This document shows positions 40,934-54,695 of a stretch of DNA of 64,000 bases, piece by piece (positions within the stretch are counted from its first letter, which is position 1; each line of letters starts with the position of its first letter). The stretch is from positions 124,001 through 188,000 of the forward strand of contig CACNIK010000002.1 of assembly GCA_902620525.1 (NCBI GenBank). Reading direction: 5' to 3'. Under the pieces are notes generated by a model. That model had not been told where the DNA came from and made no database searches. It worked only from the letters and a program-made list of their open reading frames with translations. The position numbers were made by a program, and so were the translations under genes. Source of the stretch: an uncultured Pelagibacteraceae bacterium. GTDB lineage: Bacteria; Pseudomonadota; Alphaproteobacteria; Pelagibacterales; Pelagibacteraceae.

Positions 40934-41881
40934 ATGAAACTAACAAAAGAACAAAAACAAGAAATTGCTGACCAACAATCTCAAAAACATGAGACTAAAA
41001 GAGTAACTTCACCAGAATTAGAAAATATTTTGTACGAAGCTTTACCTGTCCTAGACCATGGCTTTGTCAGAGTAGTAGATTACATGGGTGATGATACTTC
41101 TATTGTACAATCAGCAAGAGTTTCATATGGCAAAGGAACTAAAAAAGTTTCAACAGACGAAGGCTTAATAAAATATTTAATGAGACATTGGCATTCAACT
41201 CCATTTGAAATGTGTGAAATTAAATATCACGTTAAACTTCCCATCTTTATTGCAAGACAATGGATAAGACACAGAACTGCTAACGTAAATGAGTATTCAG
41301 CAAGATATTCTATTTTAGATAAAGAATTTTATATACCTGCAAAAGAACAATTATCTGCTCAATCTATTTCAAATAGACAGGGTAGAGGAGACTTAATTAC
41401 AGGTGAGCAAGCAGATGAAGTGTTAAAAATTTTAAAAGATGATGCGACAAGAACTTACAACAACTATGAAAAAATGCTTAACGAAAGATTTGACGGAACT
41501 ACAATTGATGAGGGCAAAGCGGGTTTGGCAAGAGAACTTGCAAGAATGAACTTAACTTTAAATTCATATACTCAATGGTATTGGAAAACAGATTTATTAA
41601 ACTTATTAAACTTTTTATTTCTTAGAGCTGATAGTCATGCTCAATATGAAATAAGAGTTTATGCAGAAACTATGCTTGAAACTGTTAAAAAATGGGTGCC
41701 AATAACTCATTCAGCTTTTTTGGATTATAGAGTTGGAGCAGTACATGTTTCTGCTAAAGGGAAAAAAGTTATTCAAAAAATGGCTAAAGGTGAAAAAATT
41801 ACTTATGAAGACTCTGGTCTTTCCAAAAGAGAATGGAATGAACTTATGAGTTCTTTTGATTTTAAAGAAAAGATAGTTTAA
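40934..41881 (+). CDS. thyX: Flavin-dependent thymidylate synthase ThyX
   Basis: Makes dTMP from dUMP using FAD and methylene-tetrahydrofolate. The ThyX signature [14 protein letters not shown] is present (RHRxxxxNEYS) after IFIARQWI. Other family segments are [19 protein letters not shown] and the C-terminal [20 protein letters not shown]. The frame is open upstream to 40805, but that part reads through the antisense of the tmRNA acceptor; ATG 40934 ([10 protein letters not shown]) gives 315 residues. Its 3' end overlaps the convergent mrp gene by 20 bp. Confidence 0.95.
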   Translation: MKLTKEQKQEIADQQSQKHETKRVTSPELENILYEALPVLDHGFVRVVDYMGDDTSIVQSARVSYGKGTKKVSTDEGLIKYLMRHWHSTPFEMCEIKYHVKLPIFIARQWIRHRTANVNEYSARYSILDKEFYIPAKEQLSAQSISNRQGRGDLITGEQADEVLKILKDDATRTYNNYEKMLNERFDGTTIDEGKAGLARELARMNLTLNSYTQWYWKTDLLNLLNFLFLRADSHAQYEIRVYAETMLETVKKWVPITHSAFLDYRVGAVHVSAKGKKVIQKMAKGEKITYEDSGLSKREWNELMSSFDFKEKIV

Positions 41882-42656
41882 TTTTTTCAGCTATACTTTT
41901 AAATACCTTTGATACATCGTGATCTGGCTGAGAATAGGTCAGAGGATCACCAATGTCTGCTGAATTTCTTAAATCTTGATTTAAAGGAATGTGACCTAAA
42001 AATTCTTTGTTAAATTCTTTCGCTGTTTTCTCTACTCCACCTTCCCCAAATATTTTATATTCTTTTCCATCATCTCCTTTAAAAAAACTCATATTATCGA
42101 TTAATCCTAAAATTTTTACACCTGTTTTATCAAACATTTGTATTCCTCTTTTTACATCGAGTAGGGCTAAATCTTGTGGAGTTGAAACAATAATAGTCCC
42201 ATCAACTTTTACCTCTTGAGCAAATGTCAATTGTGTATCTCCTGTGCCTGGAGGCATATCTATTATAATTACATCTCTATCTTTCCATAATACTTTTTGA
42301 GTCATTGTTTTAATTGCACTAATAACCATTGGTCCACGCCATATCATTGGAGTTTGCTCATCAACTAAAAAACCCATGGACATACATTGAGCATTGTACT
42401 TTTCAATTGGAATAATTTTATTACCATCTTCAGTTTTTGGCTTTTCATTTAAATTAATTAATTTTGGAAGTGATGGACCGTAAACATCAGCGTCAAGTAT
42501 TCCAATCTTTAACCCTAGGTTTTGTAAAGCAAAAGCAAGGTTTACTGCCACCGTTGATTTTCCAACTCCACCTTTTGCACTAGAAACTAATATAGTGAAT
42601 TTTGTTCCATTTATTGGAGTTTTGATAAATTGCTTAGGAGGTGGTTTTTTACTCAT
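41862..42656 (-). CDS. mrp: Mrp/NBP35 (ApbC) family Fe-S cluster carrier ATPase
   Basis: 264 residues. Deviant Walker [19 protein letters not shown] near the N-terminus, [26 protein letters not shown] and [13 protein letters not shown]. Supports Fe-S cluster assembly. The cluster-binding CxxC present in many relatives after NMSxF is missing ([20 protein letters not shown]), and the N-terminal DUF59 domain is absent, so it is a short ATPase-only form. Alphaproteobacterial Mrp proteins often lack the CxxC. Confidence 0.92.
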   Translation of the reverse strand: MSKKPPPKQFIKTPINGTKFTILVSSAKGGVGKSTVAVNLAFALQNLGLKIGILDADVYGPSLPKLINLNEKPKTEDGNKIIPIEKYNAQCMSMGFLVDEQTPMIWRGPMVISAIKTMTQKVLWKDRDVIIIDMPPGTGDTQLTFAQEVKVDGTIIVSTPQDLALLDVKRGIQMFDKTGVKILGLIDNMSFFKGDDGKEYKIFGEGGVEKTAKEFNKEFLGHIPLNQDLRNSADIGDPLTYSQPDHDVSKVFKSIAEKIKLSFL

Positions 42657-42732
42657 AATGTTTCAATATTTTGGTCATAATATCGCTATTACTTAACTTG
42701 TTTTTACAATAAAAGTCACTATATAAAGTGTC

Positions 42733-43836
42733 ATGAGTTTAATAGGAAGTATATTCAAAAATCAATCACCTTGGGGATCTTCGGGTCCTACAGGTGGAAG
42801 TGGGAATGGATCTGGATCAAGAAGAGAACCTCCAAATATTGATGAGCTTATAAGAAATATTCAAAACAAAATAAATAGATTTATGCCTGGTGGAAAATCA
42901 GGCGGCGGAAAACCAATAGTTTTGGGTTTAATAATATTATTAGTAATCTGGGTTTTGAGCGGTCTTTACAGAGTGCTACCTGACGAACAAGGAGTTGTTT
43001 TAAGATTTGGAAAATTTGTAAATACTACACAACCTGGATTGAATTATCATTTACCTTTCCCAGTCGAAAGAGTGCTTAAGCCTAAAGTAACAAAAGTTAA
43101 TAGAATAGATGTTGGCTTTCGAGGAGCTAGCGACAGTGGAAGATCTTCTGGTGTTGGAGAGGTTCCAGAAGAAAGCTTAATGTTAACTGGAGACGAAAAT
43201 ATTGTAGATATAAATTACTCAGTTTTTTGGGTTATTAAAGACGCTGGCAAATTTTTATTCAATATTCAAAGTCCAGTTGAAACTGTAAAAGCAACTTCCG
43301 AAACAGCAATGAGAGAGGTTATAGCGAAGAGTGAAATTCAATCAATTTTAACTGAAGGAAGATCTAATATAGAAGTTGAAGTGCAAGAAATTACTCAAAA
43401 TATTTTAGATGAGTATGGATCTGGTATTCAAATCACCCAAGTTCAAACACAAAAAGCTGACCCGCCAAGTCAAGTTATCGATGCATTTAGAGATGTACAA
43501 GCAGCTAGAGCAGATAAAGAAAGATCAAAAAACGAAGCAGAGGCTTATGCTAACGATGTAATTCCAAGAGCTCGAGGAGATGCAGAAAAAATATTACAAG
43601 AAGCTGAGGCATATAAAAAAGAAGTTGTTGCAACTGCTGAGGGTGAAGCTTCTAGATTTTTAGCGATTTATGGCGAATACAGAAACGCAAAACAAGTAAC
43701 TCAAGAAAGAATGTTTCTTGAGACCATGGAAAAAGTTTTAGCAGATATAGATAAAGTAATAATCGATAAAGAATCAGGTTCAGGGGTAGTACCTTATTTA
43801 CCCTTACCAGAAATTAAAAAGAAGAGTGGTAGTTAA
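42733..43836 (+). CDS. hflK: FtsH protease modulator HflK
   Basis: 367 residues. A glycine-rich cytoplasmic N-terminus (SPWGSSGPTGGSGNGSGSRR) precedes one membrane helix (about 60-80; LGLIILLVIWVLSGLYRV) and an SPFH/band 7 domain (LPDEQGVVLRFGKFVNTTQ, TGDENIVDINYSVFW), then a long alanine/glutamate helix (EAEAYANDVIPRARGDAEKI). With HflC it forms a membrane cage around FtsH. Divergent from mrp. Joined to hflC by a TAATG overlap. Confidence 0.95.
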   Translation: MSLIGSIFKNQSPWGSSGPTGGSGNGSGSRREPPNIDELIRNIQNKINRFMPGGKSGGGKPIVLGLIILLVIWVLSGLYRVLPDEQGVVLRFGKFVNTTQPGLNYHLPFPVERVLKPKVTKVNRIDVGFRGASDSGRSSGVGEVPEESLMLTGDENIVDINYSVFWVIKDAGKFLFNIQSPVETVKATSETAMREVIAKSEIQSILTEGRSNIEVEVQEITQNILDEYGSGIQITQVQTQKADPPSQVIDAFRDVQAARADKERSKNEAEAYANDVIPRARGDAEKILQEAEAYKKEVVATAEGEASRFLAIYGEYRNAKQVTQERMFLETMEKVLADIDKVIIDKESGSGVVPYLPLPEIKKKSGS

Positions 43837-44708
43837 TGAAAGTATCTAAATTTTTTATACCATTTATTGTTGTTTTAGGAATAACTGCTTTTCAATCAAT
43901 TTTTATTGTTCAAGAGATTAACCAAGCTATCGTTCTACAATTTGGTGACCCTAAAAAAATTGTAAATAAATCAGGTTTAAATTTTAAATTGCCGTTTATC
44001 CAAAACGTTGCATACTTGGACAAAAGAGTTTTAAATTTAGATAACCCACCGGAAGAAGTTATAGCTGCAGATCAAAAAAGATTAATTGTTGATGCGATTG
44101 CTAGATTTAAAATTGTTGATCCACTTAAGTTTTATATTTCTGTTGGTAACGAGAGAGTTGCTAGACAAAGACTTGCAACAATTATTAACTCAAGAATAAG
44201 AGGTGTTTTAGGTAAACAAGAACTTGCTACTCTTTTATCTAAAGATAGAGCGAAACAAATGGCTATTATTCAAAATGATGTAAACATTGAGGCTAAAAAC
44301 TTTGGAATAGAGATTGTTGACGTTAGAATTAAAAGAGCTGACTTACCACAAGCAAACAGTGAAGCAATTTATGCTCGAATGCAAACTGAAAGACAGAGAG
44401 AAGCAAAAGAATTTAGAGCCCAAGGAGCTGAGATAGCTACGAGAATTAAATCTACAGCCGATAAAGAGGTAACAGTAATTCTAGCAAATGCTAAGAAAAA
44501 ATCAGAAATTATGAAAGGTGAGGGAGATGGCCAAAGAAACAAAATATTTGCAGATGCTTTTGGTAAGGACCCACAATTTTTCAGCTTTTACAGAGCAATG
44601 CAATCTTATGAGAAATCTCTTATAGGCGGAGATACATCTCTAATACTTTCACCAGACAGCGATTTCTTTAAATTTTTTGGAAAATCTGGTCTAATCAAAA
44701 AAAACTAA
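43836..44708 (+). CDS. hflC: FtsH protease modulator HflC
   Basis: 290 residues: N-terminal membrane helix (FFIPFIVVLGITAFQSIFIV), SPFH domain (EINQAIVLQFGDPKKIV, LNFKLPFIQNVAYLDKRVL), and the HflC helix region (GIEIVDVRIKRADLPQANSEAIYARM, shortened here to IKRADLP) ending in an EGDGQRNKIFADAFGKDPQF segment. Partner of HflK. Confidence 0.95.
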   Translation: MKVSKFFIPFIVVLGITAFQSIFIVQEINQAIVLQFGDPKKIVNKSGLNFKLPFIQNVAYLDKRVLNLDNPPEEVIAADQKRLIVDAIARFKIVDPLKFYISVGNERVARQRLATIINSRIRGVLGKQELATLLSKDRAKQMAIIQNDVNIEAKNFGIEIVDVRIKRADLPQANSEAIYARMQTERQREAKEFRAQGAEIATRIKSTADKEVTVILANAKKKSEIMKGEGDGQRNKIFADAFGKDPQFFSFYRAMQSYEKSLIGGDTSLILSPDSDFFKFFGKSGLIKKN

Positions 44709-44716
44709 TCTAAAAT

Positions 44717-44902
44717 ATGAGTGATCTTATTACGGCTATAGGATTACTTTTTTTTATAGAGGGTCTTTTACTTGCCATGTTTCCGTCAAGAATAAAAAAT
44801 ATGCTTAAAATTATAGAAACTATGTCTGAAAATAAGTTAAGATACTCTGGCATTTTTTTCTTATTAATTGGATTTGTAATAATTTGGTATATGAGACATT
44901 AA
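44717..44902 (+). CDS. DUF2065 family small membrane protein
   Basis: 61 residues, two membrane helices (LITAIGLLFFIEGLLLAMFP and IFFLLIGFVIIWYM) joined by a basic loop. The family is conserved between hflC and degP in many proteobacteria, as here; its role is unknown but presumably tied to membrane protein quality control. The next gene starts immediately after its stop. Confidence 0.88.
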   Translation: MSDLITAIGLLFFIEGLLLAMFPSRIKNMLKIIETMSENKLRYSGIFFLLIGFVIIWYMRH

Positions 44903-46318
44903 ATGAGAATATTTAAAAAATTTATTATAGTTTTATTAATTTCTTCTTTTTCTAGTAATATAAGCGCAAATACTAGACCAGACTCTTTTGCAGATTTAGC
45001 TGAAAAACTCATGCCATCAGTCGTTAACATTTCAACTACACAAACAATTCGTACAACAAATAATAATCAATTTCCTTTCCAATTTCCTCCGGGATCACCT
45101 TTTGAAGATATGTTTAAAGAATTTCAAAGACCAACTGAACGAAAAGCCTCATCTTTGGGATCTGGCTTTATAATAAAAAAAGAAGGTGTTGTAGTAACAA
45201 ATAATCACGTTATCGCTAATGCCGAGGATATAATTGTGCGAATTGGTGATAAGGAATATAAAGCAGAAGTTTTAGGCTCAGATCCTTACGCAGATGTTGC
45301 TGTTTTAAAAATTAAAGATAGCAAAAATGATTTTGAAGTAGTGGAGTTTGGTGACTCTGATAAAGCTAGAGTTGGAGACTGGGTTGTGGCAATCGGAAAT
45401 CCTTTTGGATTAGGTGGCACTGTAACTTCAGGAATTATTTCAGCAAGAAATAGAGATATTAATTTAACACGTTACGATGATTTTATTCAAACTGATGCAT
45501 CTATAAATCAGGGAAACTCCGGTGGACCTCTTTTTAATTTAAAGGGTGAAGTAATTGGAATTAACACAGCCATAATTGCTCCTGGTCAAGCTGGATCAAT
45601 TGGAATTGGTTTTGCAATTCCTGCAAATGCTGCATCAAACATTATTGATCAATTAATAAAATATGGTGAAACAAGAAGAGGTTGGCTTGGAGTTAGAATT
45701 CAAGAAGTCACGAAAGAAATAGCAGAAGTAGAAAATTTAAAAAAACCATCTGGAGCATTAGTTGCAAGTGTAGGGGAAAAAAGTCCAGCAGACAAAGCTG
45801 GTATTAAAGCTGGAGACATCATTCTAGAGTTTGATGGAAAAAAAATTGATACAATGAGAAAACTACCTAAAGTAGTTGCAAGCACTGATGTCGGAAAAAG
45901 TGTTACACTTAAAATTTGGAGAGATAAAAGGATGATCGATAAAAGACTTACTCTAGGTAGACTTGAGTCTTCGAGTGAGTTTAAAGAAAAGAAAGCTGAG
46001 TTACCCAAAAAAACTAAAGAATTAGATGTAGACACATTAAAAATAACTGTAAGAGATCTAAACTCAAATGATATTAAAACAAGAAATTTAAATAAAAGTT
46101 TAAAGGGAGCAGTCATCGTAGAGATATCGAAGAGAAGCCCTGTAGTAGGTTTATTAAACGTAAATGACGTGATAATTGAAATCCAAAAAAAACCGATACA
46201 AAAAATTGATAACTTAGATAATTTAATTAAAAAAGTTAAAGACAAAGGACAACCTTTATATCTAACAATTATCAACAATAATAATCAACGTAGATACCTT
46301 GGTGTAAAACTCAAATAG
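44903..46318 (+). CDS. degP: DegP/DegQ-type periplasmic serine protease (Do family)
   Basis: 471 residues with a signal peptide (to about residue 22, SSNISA). Trypsin-like domain with catalytic His in VVTNNHVIANAED, Asp in YADVAVLKIKD and Ser in NQGNSGGPLFN. Two PDZ domains follow (GWLGVRIQEVTKE with GALVASVGEKSPADKAGIK; KGAVIVEISKRSPVVGLL). Degrades or holds misfolded envelope proteins. Last of the hflK-hflC-DUF2065-degP run. DegP and DegQ cannot be separated by eye. Confidence 0.95.
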   Translation: MRIFKKFIIVLLISSFSSNISANTRPDSFADLAEKLMPSVVNISTTQTIRTTNNNQFPFQFPPGSPFEDMFKEFQRPTERKASSLGSGFIIKKEGVVVTNNHVIANAEDIIVRIGDKEYKAEVLGSDPYADVAVLKIKDSKNDFEVVEFGDSDKARVGDWVVAIGNPFGLGGTVTSGIISARNRDINLTRYDDFIQTDASINQGNSGGPLFNLKGEVIGINTAIIAPGQAGSIGIGFAIPANAASNIIDQLIKYGETRRGWLGVRIQEVTKEIAEVENLKKPSGALVASVGEKSPADKAGIKAGDIILEFDGKKIDTMRKLPKVVASTDVGKSVTLKIWRDKRMIDKRLTLGRLESSSEFKEKKAELPKKTKELDVDTLKITVRDLNSNDIKTRNLNKSLKGAVIVEISKRSPVVGLLNVNDVIIEIQKKPIQKIDNLDNLIKKVKDKGQPLYLTIINNNNQRRYLGVKLK

Positions 46319-46320
46319 TT

Positions 46321-47238
46321 TTGAAAAAAAAAATTATTTTATTAGCTGGTCCAACTGCATCAGGTAAAACAAAAATAGCAATTAGATTAGCTAAAAGTGT
46401 TAATGGTGAGATTATAAATGCAGACAGCATGCAAGTATACAAAGATTTTGAAATTTTATCGTCTAGACCAAGTAGAGATGAAATAAAATTAGCAAAACAT
46501 CATTTATATGGATTTCAATCTTCTGGAGCTATTTTTTCTACAGGTAAATGGCTTAAACTTGCTTCGGATAAAATTAATCAAATAGTTAAAAAGGGTAAGG
46601 TGCCTATACTAGTGGGTGGGACTGGTCTTTATTTTAAGGCGATAACTGATGGTATAAGCCAAATTCCAAATATAAAATTTTCCGATAGAAATAGAATAAG
46701 AAATTTACATAAAAAATTAGGCCAGAAAAAATTTTTTGAAAAATTAATAAAATTGGATCCTATTTCCGAACATAAAATTTCTTCATCTGACACTCAAAGA
46801 TCACTTAGAGCATATGAGGTAAAAAAATTTACAAAAAAATCAATTTATGAATGGGCAAAAAAAACAAAACCTTTATTTAAAAATTATGTATTTAAAAAAT
46901 TATTTATTAATATACCAAAAAATCAACTACTTAAAAATATTGAGTTAAGGACTAATTCTATGATTAAAAAAAAGTGTATAAATGAAGTCATAAAGTTTAA
47001 GAAAAGAAAGCTAAAAAAATCACTTTCACCCAATAAGATAATTGGAGTCCAAGAAATTCAAAGATTTTTAAGTGGAGATTTAGACCAAAAGAATCTTGTA
47101 GAATTAATGAATATTAAAACAAGACAGTATGCTAAGAGACAAAAAACTTGGTCCAGAGCTCATATGAGTGACTGGCATATGATATATTCAAGTAATTCTT
47201 CTATTCTTTTAAAAAAAATTTTAAATCTCGTTAGCTAA
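46321..47238 (+). CDS. miaA: tRNA dimethylallyltransferase
   Basis: Adds the isopentenyl group to A37 of tRNAs reading UNN codons. 305 residues; P-loop LLAGPTASGKTKIAI, NADSMQVYKDFEILSSRPS, the HHLYG motif (KHHLYGF), ILVGGTGLYFKA, and the C-terminal GVQEIQRFLSGD and RQYAKRQKTWSR. TTG start two bases after the degP stop; no ATG competes. Confidence 0.95.
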   Translation: MKKKIILLAGPTASGKTKIAIRLAKSVNGEIINADSMQVYKDFEILSSRPSRDEIKLAKHHLYGFQSSGAIFSTGKWLKLASDKINQIVKKGKVPILVGGTGLYFKAITDGISQIPNIKFSDRNRIRNLHKKLGQKKFFEKLIKLDPISEHKISSSDTQRSLRAYEVKKFTKKSIYEWAKKTKPLFKNYVFKKLFINIPKNQLLKNIELRTNSMIKKKCINEVIKFKKRKLKKSLSPNKIIGVQEIQRFLSGDLDQKNLVELMNIKTRQYAKRQKTWSRAHMSDWHMIYSSNSSILLKKILNLVS

Positions 47239-47241
47239 AAC

Positions 47242-47269
47242 TTGACCAAAAGAGATTCTCCGGTAGATT
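47242..47269 (+). promoter_or_regulatory. Candidate promoter of ilvB
   Basis: TTGACC (47242-47247), 16 bp, TAGATT (47264-47269). The predicted start falls on or next to the ilvB ATG at 47276, which would give a leaderless or nearly leaderless message. Sequence inference only. Confidence 0.35.
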
Positions 47270-47275
47270 GTATAA

Positions 47276-49041
47276 ATGTCTAAATTATTTACTGGTGCAG
47301 AAATAGTTTTTAAGGCCTTAGAGGATCAAAAAGTTGATTACATTTTTGGTTATCCTGGAGGGGCCGTTCTTCCTATTTATGATGAACTTAAAAACCATAA
47401 ATCAATAAAACATATTTTAGCAAGACATGAACAAGGTGCAGGACATGCTGCTGAAGGTTATGCTAGATCAAGTGGCAAACCAGGCATCTTGTTAGTTACT
47501 TCTGGTCCTGGTGCAACAAATGCTGTTACAGCTTTAACGGATGCATATATGGACTCAGTTCCGCTAGTTTGTATATCTGGGCAAGTACCAACTCATTTAA
47601 TTGGGACTGATGCTTTTCAGGAATGTGACACAACTGGTATTACTCGTCCTTGCACAAAACATAATTGGTTGGTTAAAGATGTTAATGATCTAGCGAGAGT
47701 TTTACATTTAGCTTTTGAAGTAGCCACAACGGGAAGACCTGGTCCAGTATTAGTTGATATTCCAAAAGACATTCAATTCAAAAAAGGGAAATATAATTTT
47801 TCTAAAAGCACTCTTAAGAAAAAACTTAATGGCAGAGCTACACATAAAATTTCAAACAATGAATTAGATAAATTTATTGATTTATTAAAAAAATCTTCAA
47901 AACCAATTTTTTATACTGGGGGAGGAGTAATTAATTCTGGGCCTCAAGCCAGCGAATATTTAAGAGAGTTGGTATCTTTAACAGGCTTTCCAATCACTTC
48001 AACATTGCAAGGACTAGGTGCTTACCCTGGAGATGATCCACAATTTTTAGGAATGTTAGGTATGCATGGAACATTTGAAGCTAATAACGCCATGCATGAT
48101 TGTGATTTAATGATAAACATTGGTGCAAGATTTGATGACAGAATTACTGGCAAGGTTGATGAGTTTTCCCCTGGATCAAAAAAAATACATGTTGATATTG
48201 ATCCATCCTCTATAGGAAAAAATATAAAAGTTGACTTAGCAATTGTAAGTGATGTTTCTGAATTTTTAAAATCATTAATAAAACGATTTAAAGAAAAAAA
48301 TAAAAATTTTTTAAGTTCTAACAAACAGAAAACATCGAAATGGTGGAGCACAATTGAAAAATGGAGAGAAAAGAAATCTCTAAACTTTATTAATAGTAAC
48401 AAAATAATTAAACCACAACACGCAGTTCAAAGACTATATGAGTTAACAAAAGACAAAGACACATTTGTTACAACTGAGGTTGGTCAACATCAGATGTGGG
48501 CAGCACAACATTATAAGTTCAATAAACCTAACAGATGGATGACTTCCGGAGGGTTAGGTACTATGGGCTATGGTTTACCAGCCGCAATTGGTGTTCAAAT
48601 AGCCAATCCTGGCAAATTAGTAGTAGATATAGCTGGGGAAGCTTCAGTTCTAATGACAATGCAAGAAATGTCTACAGCAGTGCAATATAAGTTGCCAATT
48701 AAAATATTCATTTTAAACAACGAATACATGGGAATGGTCAGACAATGGCAGGAATTGTTGCATGAAAAAAACTATTCTGAAAGTTATACCGCTGCACTAC
48801 CTGACTTTGTAAAACTTGCTGAGTCATATGGATGCGTTGGCATGAGAGCAAAAACTCCTGATGAGCTTGACGAAAAGATAAAAGAGATGGTTAATATAGA
48901 TAGACCAGTAATTTTCGATTGTTTGGTTGATAAAGCTGAAAATTGTTTTCCAATGATACCTTCCGGTAAACCACATAATCAAATGATTTTAGGACCTGAA
49001 GAAGAGGAAGAAATTTCTGATGAAGGAAAGATTTTAGTTTA

Positions 49042-49042
<1 letters not shown>
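47276..49042 (+). CDS. ilvB: Acetolactate synthase, large (catalytic) subunit
   Basis: ThDP enzyme for the first step of valine/leucine (and isoleucine) synthesis. 588 residues: N-terminal Pyr domain (YIFGYPGGAVLPIYDELK, the ThDP glutamate in ARHEQGAGHAAEGYAR), the central domain with GMLGMHGTFEANNAMHDCD and RFDDRITGK, and the PP domain (TSGGLGTMGYGLPAAIG, DIAGEASVLMTMQE, NNEYMGMVRQWQ). Overlaps the regulatory subunit gene by one base. Confidence 0.96.
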
Positions 49043-50612
<1,570 letters not shown>

Positions 50613-50653
50613 CCCAATCTGAACTAAATTTTCCAGGATTTAACTATAAGTAT

Positions 50654-50681
50654 TTGCATATTCTCGTTTTGCTTGTAATAT
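50654..50681 (+). promoter_or_regulatory. Candidate promoter of leuA
   Basis: TTGCAT (50654-50659), 16 bp, TAATAT (50676-50681), 12 bp before the leuA ATG, in the 81-bp gap after ilvC. A short leader would result. No attenuator or leader peptide is evident. Confidence 0.3.
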
Positions 50682-50693
50682 GTTTTTCAGTTT

Positions 50694-53310
<2,617 letters not shown>

Positions 53311-53325
53311 TGGACAAAGAAAAAA

Positions 53326-54177
53326 ATGTCCTCAAGCAGAGATGATTTTGGAATAGCTATAAGGTCAGCTCTATTAAAAAAGGGAGCTAGACAGAAATTT
53401 TCTTTAGTATTTCTCTTAATTTTAGCAATAATAATATTTCTATTAGACGCCTATCAATTTAAGGCTATAAAATTTACAAAAGTTTTAATTAATGATGGGA
53501 TTTATAGATTAACAAATATCTCAACCGCACCTTTTAAATTATTACCAAAACTAAATGATAAAATAAATGAAACTGCATTCGCGATGAAAGAAAATAAAGC
53601 TTTAAAAGCTGAACTTGAAAATCTAAAGAATAAAGAATTTCAAGTTGAATTTTTAAAAAATCAAAATGATAGTTTAAGAAAAATATTAGAGTCAGATGTA
53701 AAAATTAAAGGAAAAAGTATTATAGCAAAAGTTCTTCTTGATAAAGATAGTCCATTTCTTAAATCAATTGTTATCAATAGAGGATCAAAGTCAGGAATAA
53801 ACAAAGGTATGCCAGTTGTAGATGGAAACTATTTAGTAGGTAAAATAGTTGAGGTAAATTATTTATCCTCTAGGGTTCTTTTATTAAATGATCTTAATAG
53901 TAGGATACCTATTACTTTTGGAGAAGATTCTGTTCAAGCTATTTTATCAGGTAAAGGTGAAAGTAAACCAGTTCTTGAGTATCTACCAGAATTGTACGAA
54001 CCCTATGGAAATTTAACGGTTTTTACATCTGGAAAAGATGGAATATTCATTCCAGGAATACCAGTAGGCAAAACTGAAATGGATGAATTGGATGTCAAAG
54101 TAAATTTGTTTTCTGATCCAAATCAGTTATCTTTTGTTACAGTTCAATTAATAAATATCAGTAAGGATAATTTATAA
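53326..54177 (+). CDS. mreC: Rod-shape determining protein MreC
   Basis: 283 residues: short cytoplasmic end, one membrane helix (about 25-41; FSLVFLLILAIIIFLLDAY), a periplasmic coiled coil (ENKALKAELENLKNKEFQVE) and a beta-barrel domain with IVINRGSKSGINKGMPVV, GKIVEV and FTSGKDGIFIPGIPVG. Scaffold that activates the PBP2-RodA synthase. Confidence 0.95.
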   Translation: MSSSRDDFGIAIRSALLKKGARQKFSLVFLLILAIIIFLLDAYQFKAIKFTKVLINDGIYRLTNISTAPFKLLPKLNDKINETAFAMKENKALKAELENLKNKEFQVEFLKNQNDSLRKILESDVKIKGKSIIAKVLLDKDSPFLKSIVINRGSKSGINKGMPVVDGNYLVGKIVEVNYLSSRVLLLNDLNSRIPITFGEDSVQAILSGKGESKPVLEYLPELYEPYGNLTVFTSGKDGIFIPGIPVGKTEMDELDVKVNLFSDPNQLSFVTVQLINISKDNL

Positions 54178-54695
54178 TGGCAATTTTATATAAAAATTTA
54201 AGACATAGTATTATAAATTCTTTTCCTTTAATAACTTTATATTACTTATCAATAAGTGAGATTGACACTCACTTTAGTAATATGTTTGAAATTTTATCAT
54301 TTAATTTACAAATAATAATCATTTATTACTGGATGCTCAAAAACTCTAGTGTCTTGGGAAATGGGCATATATTCTTTGCAGGTATAATTAATGATGTTGT
54401 AATGGGCTTACCATTAGGTATAAGCTCGATATCTTACTTAACTGTTTCTTTCGTGGCATCTTATATTCGTCAAGTTACTGTAAATATGTCTTTATTTACA
54501 GATTGGTTTACTTTTATACTTGCAATATTCTTTTCAAATTTAGTTTACTTGGTCTTAATTTTGAACTTTTCTGATTTACAACTTTCTTATGTAGACATAT
54601 CGTACAATGCATTTTTTACTTTTCTCTTTTATCCATTTATTTGGGCAATATTTAATTTTTATAAAAAGATAATGTTTTTGAGGGCCGATGATTAA
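54177..54695 (+). CDS. mreD: Rod-shape determining membrane protein MreD
   Basis: 172 residues, about five membrane helices. Recognisable MreD region FAGIINDVVMGLPLGISSISYL. Assigned also by position between mreC and mrdA; overlaps mrdA by 8 bp. Confidence 0.9.
   Translation: MAILYKNLRHSIINSFPLITLYYLSISEIDTHFSNMFEILSFNLQIIIIYYWMLKNSSVLGNGHIFFAGIINDVVMGLPLGISSISYLTVSFVASYIRQVTVNMSLFTDWFTFILAIFFSNLVYLVLILNFSDLQLSYVDISYNAFFTFLFYPFIWAIFNFYKKIMFLRADD

Noticed and set aside
42698-42727. TTGTTT-N18-TATAAA as a promoter of hflK
   Set aside because: The predicted start would fall inside the coding region, just after the ATG at 42733.
45700-46278. 192-aa minus-strand open frame inside degP
   Set aside because: Complete overlap with a well-supported protease gene; composition is that of a shadow frame (leucine/serine-rich), no motifs.
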